A stretch of 64,000 nucleotides of DNA from Lathyrus oleraceus. Taxonomy: Eukaryota; Streptophyta; Magnoliopsida; Fabales; Fabaceae. A program made the translations under genes and the position numbers. Below, in pieces: positions 58,403-64,000 of the stretch. Below the pieces are notes generated by a model. It saw only the letters and a program-made list of their open reading frames with translations, was not told where the DNA came from and made no database searches. The stretch spans positions 232,901,494-232,965,493 of the forward strand of contig NC_066584.1 of NCBI RefSeq assembly GCF_024323335.1, given 5' to 3'. Position 1 is the first letter of the stretch; the number at the start of each line of letters is the position of its first letter.

Positions 58403-58889
58403 CCTTGAGGGGGATACCTTTTATGCATGCATTATTTAGGAGATCATAGCATATTGCATAATAAATTGCGTAGCATTTCCATAATTATGGAGCATTACGC
58501 TGGAAAAATATCATGCATCATTGCAAGCATAAGCTAGTCTCGAACCGTGGTTATCGTTTGAGAGGTGGTTTTGCCCGAAGGTGAAGGTGTTACTCTGAGG
58601 AGTTTAGTATCATGATTTTGAATCAAAGGTATTCCCCAGTAGTGCGATACTGGAGAAAGAGTTTCTGTCGAGCAGAGATGAGAATGTTAATCAGAGAAGT
58701 TTCGGGGTTCACAAAGAGAAAAAAACAAGAAAGAATAATCCCCAGCTGAACGCGAAGTGTTCGTTGGCTAGGGTGGAATAGAGAATAGCCGGTTCATGGC
58801 TTATTATCCCCAGCATGGGTCGTTGGCACGCGTGCCGACGCACTTATCACTGTTTCGTTATTTTTGCCAATGCTGATAGGCATGAAGAG
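58403..58889 (+). other. Element C 3' UTR, middle
   Basis: No gene. A few more CCCCAG motifs (58634, 58741, 58810) occur outside the denser array. Confidence 0.6.
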
Positions 58890-59111
58890 TTTTCTGGTAT
58901 CCAGACCGAGATGGTAGTCAAACCAGTTTTCCGGTATCCAGACCGAGATGGTAGTCAGACCAGTTTTCCGGTATCCAGACCGAGATGGTAGTCAGACCAG
59001 TTTTCCGGTGTCCAGACCGAGATGGTAGTCAGACCAGTTTTCCGGTATCCAGACCGAGATGGTAGTCAGACCAGTTTTTCGGTATCCAGACCGAGATGGT
59101 AGTCAGACCAG
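58890..59111 (+). repeat. 37-bp tandem repeat, six units
   Basis: Units begin near 58890, 58927, 58964, 59001, 59038 and 59075. The core is TTTTCCGGTATCCAGACCG followed by AGATGGTAGTCAGACCAG. Successive units differ at zero to three bases. Tandem repeats in the 3' UTR are known from Ogre elements. Confidence 0.92.
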
Positions 59112-59660
59112 TTTCCCGGTGTTCAGACCGAGGTGGTGCTCAGGCCCGTTTCCGATTTCCAGATCGAAGAAGTTCTCAACAATCAGGACGAAGAACTTGT
59201 GGCACTCCGGCCAGTTTCCGATTTTTAGATCGAAGAAGTTTCCAACAGTCAGGTTGAAGTACTTATGGTGTTGAGGCCAATTTTCCGGTATTCAGACCGA
59301 GGTGGTGTTCAGACCAAAGTGGCGTTCAGGCCAGTCTTCCGGTGCTCAGACCGAGGAGGGTATTCAGACCGAGGCGGGTATTCAGACCGATGCGGCGTTC
59401 AGGCCAGTTCCGATTTTCAGATCGAAGAAGCTTCCGAAGTTCAGATCGATGCAGCTTGTGGCACTCAGGCCAATCTTCTGGGGTTCAGACCAAAGTGGTA
59501 TCCAGACCGAAGTGGCGTTCAGGCCAGTTGGTGGGCGTTCAGGCCAATCTCTCGGTATTCAGACCGATATCAACACTCTCATATTCCGAGGTCCAGTATG
59601 CAGGCTGACGAGCGGCGTTCAGGCCATGGTTCTTGTGTTACCAGTTATCCAGACATATTC
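59112..59660 (+). repeat. Degenerate continuation of the 37-bp repeat
   Basis: Variant units with GGTRTTCAGACCGAGGTGG, GTTCAGGCCAGT and CCGATTTTCAGATCGAAGAAG alternate with irregular spacing. All three forward frames stay mostly open because the repeat lacks stops, so these are not genes. Confidence 0.85.
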
Positions 59661-59859
59661 CTGTTTCAGTGATCAGGCCGACTTTCTCTGTACCAAACGG
59701 ATTCTTCTTTCAAGATTGCTTCTTTGCCGATTCTGACAGGCATTGTTAATTCTTTCCCATCAGAGTGCAAATTGTTCGTCTGTTCTTGGTATTCAATCAC
59801 TCTTCATCCTGGTCATCTGAAAGCCGAGGCTATTCATATCGACAGGTTCACAGTGGATT

Positions 59860-59872
59860 GAATAGGGGCAGC
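59860..59872 (+). other. Element C polypurine tract
   Basis: AATAGGGGCAGC lies directly before TGTAACACC of the 3' LTR and resembles element B's PPT. Confidence 0.85.
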
Positions 59873-62800
59873 TGTAACACCTCAAAATTTGCCCTCCTCT
59901 CTTGGGACTAGCTTAGAATATTGCATTTCATTTTTAGGTCATTAGGCATTGCATATTTGCATATCATGTGGCAACAATAAGCAAGTCATCCTCCTAGGTC
60001 TTGATCAGAAGATAAAGAGGTTGAAAGATTCAAATTAAGGGTCTCATTGAATTGATCACTAGCCATCTGAGGGTTTGTGATTCAAATTAGGGTTTCTTGG
60101 TTCCTCAAGGAGATTGATCATTATCTTGGTTGAAATGGTACATCATCATCATCATGGTTTTGTCATCACCAAGAGATTCATTGTGCTTGATCAGATTCCT
60201 TGAGATTAGGGTTTTGACCACTGGTCAACCCTAATCATCTAAATTGTGCCAATCAGGGCTTGTCAAAGAGATGAGGTCTTCATTGAGATGAGGGACCATT
60301 TCATGGTTTCATTGAGCTTTTGGAAGCTAGGGTTTCATGTTTGAGCCATTTCATCAGGAGATTGAGGCTTAAGTTCAACAGTCAAGCTGAAATTCATCTA
60401 TCAGTCAACAAAAGTCAACCACAAGTCAACTGATGGATTTGGAGGTGGGAGAGGGTTAGATACACTTCATTCATGTCCAAACAAGTTTCATTTGACATTT
60501 CAAACATCAACAATAAAGAAAATAAAGTCAGATGAAAACTTTCCCAAAATAGAAAGTGACTTGTAATTCAAAATTGCCAAAAATGGAAAGGTTTTCTCCT
60601 TAAAATTACATGTCCAAAAATGCTTCAAATGAAATTTTGTCCAACATGAAAGTTGTAGATCTTGCTCTCACCTTTCCAAAAAGTCCAAGAACATGAATTT
60701 CTCATTTGTGGTTGGCAAGTTATGATCAAATCATTGTCAAGAAAAGTTGAATTTCAAAGTTGGATATCTTTCACACCAAATGGCCAAATGAAGTGGGACT
60801 TTTTGGAGCAAATTTCTTTTGATCTCCTCTATTCAATTCATGCATCACATTTCATTAAAACTCATCACACAAAAAGTGCATTTTTCATGTGAACTTAATT
60901 TGAAAAATGGAGGGAAAAAGTGAATTTGAGAAATATGCATTGTTTTCATGTTTTTCCAATTGCCTTGGCTTAGGAACATCATTTGCAATTGGTCTAAACC
61001 AGAAAATTTCACTGTTACATTAATTTTCACAAGGAAGGGTGAATTGGCCAATTTGCAATTTAGCATAAAACTTGATTTCCATTAATCACTTGCATTAACA
61101 CTAAACATGATTAGCAACATGTTTAACATCACATATAAAAGCTAAATCACAACTGTTTCATTGCTAATCATAACAGAATTTGGAAATTGAGATCTAGATC
61201 CAAAACTTTTCATCTTTTCTCTCTCACTTTTTCTGCAAAAATCTCCACAAACCGTGCCAAGATCTTCATCAATCCTTCATCCATGTGCATTATTGAGGCT
61301 GTTGGAAGCAAGATCACAAGGTTTTCAAGCTGAATTTGGAACTGTTGAAGTGAAGGTCATCAATGGCAATTCGAGTTTTCAACAAGATCAAGCACAATTA
61401 GCATCAAAGCCTTGCTTCATTCACTCATACAAGCATCAAGGAGTTTCTGTTTTGCATTGCCATGGCTTGAAACACACGATTTCACTTCTGCTATCCAATT
61501 AAGGTTAGTTTTCGAATGTGATGATTCATGAAATTGATGCATGCTTTAGATAGATCTTTTCATGTGGAGTATACTGCACTTTGTTTCATTGAATTTGGTT
61601 GAGAAACAAGGAAGTTATGTGGACTAGAAGATTCATGTGCAAAAATGTTTCTCTTCGAATCTCTTGATCTAGGTAGAATTAAGTCAAATTGATTTGTGAT
61701 TCATGATGTACATTGAGAGAGGATTCTAATGATATACGGTTTGTTAATTTCTGTGAGAAATTGTTCTTGAGCTTAGGGTTTGTGATGAACACGCTATGAA
61801 TGTTTGATTTTCGTTTCCAGAAGTGTTCCAGATCTTCGCCTGGCCTGTTTGCATGTTTTTCATTGTTTGTGTGCCATGCACCAATAGAAGCGTGCCATCT
61901 GTATAAGTGAAACGCGGTGTTTCATCATAGCGCGCGCATATTTGAATTCGAGCGGAGTTCGATCCTCCGCTCCAACAGTTGTTTTTTTTGCTTTTGCATT
62001 TTCCTCTTGTATGCTTATCATGTTCACATGCCTTCATTCATCATTTTTTATTTTTTCTCCACATTAAAAAATTCATAACTTCTTGATTACTTGTCCAAAT
62101 CACATGAGATTTTTTGTGCCATGTTCCTTGTAATCTCTAGTATTTTATGGTGATTTTTCCCTAAATTGTGCACGTGTGGAATTTGTTTTGGCCTAGGGTT
62201 CATGTTTACATGTCATTCATTGCACCTTGCTTACTATTTTGGTTGTGAAATGATGATGCTTGATCCAAAATTCTTGAAATTTTGCATGTGTAAACTAGAG
62301 ATCCTTAGGGACATTTTGGCTTTGAGTTTGTGATTTTATCATTCCTGGTTTGTGAGATATGACCTGATCATTGGAGGTGTGACAATGTGTGTCACACCAT
62401 TTCTTGTCCAACTTGTGGATTTTCTTTACCATGCCATATGAACTCAAAATGATCTGAATTTTTGCATGTTGACTCTCCTGGATGTTAAGTTTGACTGTGA
62501 ATTTCTGTGGATTTTTTGAGTGCATTTCCAATTTGATTGAGATTTTCTCCCCTGTTTGACCAATTGTGGACCTTTTGTGAGTCATGATCTTATTTGATTT
62601 GTGAAATTCTTGTTGTTTATTGGATGGACTTGAAATTTTGTGGAGTGATTCTAGACACATTGAAGTTTGTCATGGCTTTGGTTTGATGCATTTATCATGT
62701 GTAGTTTCTATTTTATGCTTGCTTGAAGTTGATGCATGATTTTGTGCCTTGTATGAGCTTATTTTGCCTTGCCTTGACTTAGGGATTTTAATTGACATGC

Positions 62801-64000
62801 TTCCATTTGTCCAATTGGCTTGAAATTTGGTGTGTAGATCATGTTATGAATGTTGTTTGACCATGAACTTTTTGGGGATTTATTGAAATGTTTGTGAGTT
62901 GATTTGAATTGGATCTTTCTGTTTGGTCCTATGAGGTTCTAAATTGCATGCTTTGCACTAAATGCTTTATGAAATGATATTGGTTGATGATATGAATATG
63001 AGACCACTTGTATTTGATTCTCATTTGATTGATCTTGGTTTTTGATAATTTTCATGTTCTGTTTTGGTTTATTGCTCCCATTTTGACCCTAGGCCATGTC
63101 CTAGTGGTTAGTGATTAATGTTTGAGTTGTGTTTTCAGGACAAAAGGCATATGGCATGGAGGAATTAATTCACTTGGCTTGATTTGCTTGTTTGATTGAT
63201 GTTGATTAACATTAAGTTTGTTTTGTAGGTGGCTTCTAAGTCATTTGTGTTGAGCATTGGCTTATGCTTTGCTTGATGCATTGCTTGTGTACAGTTAACT
63301 GTTGACCATTAGTTTGTCTGTTTGACTGTTTGAGCTGAGTACTGATTATGTTAGATTGATTTCAGGTACATTAGTTGCTATAGTTCATTGTGAACTTGCT
63401 TTTGCTGTTGCTTGGTTGCTTAACCAATTGAGGTATAGCATCACTAACTCCATGTAGTCTGGAAGACCTGGCCTGTTACTTGGCCAGGCACCTGTCTGAA
63501 GTCCTCCTTAAGAGGCAATGTTTGTGCTTGTTTATCTTTGTCCCCAAGCAGGAAAAGACCTTTGTTAAGGCAATTGGCAGATAAAAGAGATGTGCAATCC
63601 ATCTCCTGCTATTCAGTCGAGTCATCCCTTTGCTCACACAACTGGTGTTGATGCATTGTGGATATTAACCCAAGATCCTTGTACAGTTGTACAGTTGAGT
63701 TAATGTCATAAGTGTAGAAGGGTTCCCACTTTCTGAACCCACACTTCTTTTGTCTAAAGCTCTCCCTGGCCAGGGATAAGAGCTGTGAGGCACACCCCTC
63801 ACTTCCTATTTCATCTGCTTCACCCTAACTCTCAATGTTAGGGTTAAGAGCTAACATCAACCTGATACAGTTGGCTTGCTTTTGCAGCCTAACCCTTGTG
63901 TGAGCCCACTTTGTCTGTATATAGTGTGTGCTAATTGTGAATGTTTGCTTTGTTTTGATTATGCTTGCATGCTTTGCTTTGCCTGTTTAGGATTAGCTTG
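59873..64000 (+). repeat. Element C 3' LTR (partial, cut by window edge)
   Basis: 4,128 bp that match 41689-45817 with about 22 substitutions and two 1-base insertions (near 60580 and 62111). The TATAAAAG motif is kept. The final 0.8 kb and the right target duplication lie outside the window. No gene is present. Confidence 0.96.

Larger units (their letters stand above)
41689..64000 (+). mobile_element. Element C: young Ogre-type Ty3/gypsy retrotransposon (3' end outside window)
   Basis: 5' LTR 41689-46639, PBS 46642-46660, ORF1 47666-49366, gag 49766-51676, protease 51651-53027, pol about 53441-56929, repeat-rich 3' UTR, PPT 59860-59872, 3' LTR from 59873. LTR length near 5 kb, ORF1 before gag and the second RNase H are Ogre hallmarks. 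The LTRs differ at about 22 positions over 4,128 bp plus two 1-base indels, so insertion was recent. Even so, the genes contain five in-frame stops and one frameshift. If the 3' LTR is full length, the element spans about 23.1 kb. Confidence 0.95.

Noticed and set aside
57815..58449. Open frames on both strands, up to 140 codons
   Set aside because: They come from the low-complexity tRNA-3'-end-like array, not from a gene.
59059..59736. Overlapping forward frames of 71-144 codons (RPVFRYSDRGG type)
   Set aside because: They are translations of the 37-bp tandem repeat, open in several frames because the unit lacks stops.

Overview
The window is plant nuclear DNA made entirely of nested LTR retrotransposons. 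I found no host gene, tRNA or rRNA gene. Two very large Ogre-type Ty3/gypsy elements (LTRs of about 5 kb, an extra ORF1 before gag, a second RNase H, tRNA-Arg-type primer sites) point to a legume, probably the pea/vetch tribe (Fabeae), where Ogre is abundant. The species is an inference; the element types are read from the sequence.

Layout. Element B (minus strand, from before base 1 to 41291) is an old, decayed Ogre-like element. Its 3' LTR is cut by the left edge (1-1525). Its 3' UTR is split by element A, its degraded integrase-to-ORF1 genes lie at 13084-21729, and its 5' LTR (22742-41291) is split by element D. Element A (minus, 4007-12225) is a SIRE/Maximus-like Ty1/copia element with 1,411-bp LTRs and a perfect ATGGG target duplication. 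Element D (plus, 25788-39554) is a Tat-lineage Ty3/gypsy element with target duplication GGATC. It carries gag-protease, RT-RNaseH-integrase and, on the opposite strand between pol and the 3' LTR, a spliced plant-mobile-domain gene with its own TATA box. A 397-bp GC-edged spacer (41292-41688) separates B from element C (plus, 41689 to beyond 64000). C is a young Ogre with a 4,951-bp 5' LTR, PBS, ORF1, gag, protease, a probable intron, RT-RH-aRH-INT, a repeat-rich 3' UTR, PPT, and a 3' LTR cut by the right edge.

Chronology from LTR pairs compared by eye: B is oldest (a mismatch every 10-20 bases), D is younger (about 9 in 580), and A (about 10 in 1,411) and C (about 22 in 4,128) are youngest. 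This agrees with the nesting. Every coding region has at least one in-frame stop or frameshift, so no copy looks autonomous today.

What stands out: (1) element D is peppered in LTRs, both genes and all reading phases with the CpG-containing hexamer TTCGAC/GTCGAA, and the enrichment appears to stop at its borders; (2) D's antisense gene has phase-consistent introns and a promoter of its own; (3) both Ogres carry arrays in their 3' UTRs resembling the 3' end of their own primer tRNA, plus a second PBS-like sequence inside the LTR; (4) element A keeps a UAG-CAA-CCA readthrough-type context at the end of pol. Hexamer and mismatch counts were made by eye and are approximate.
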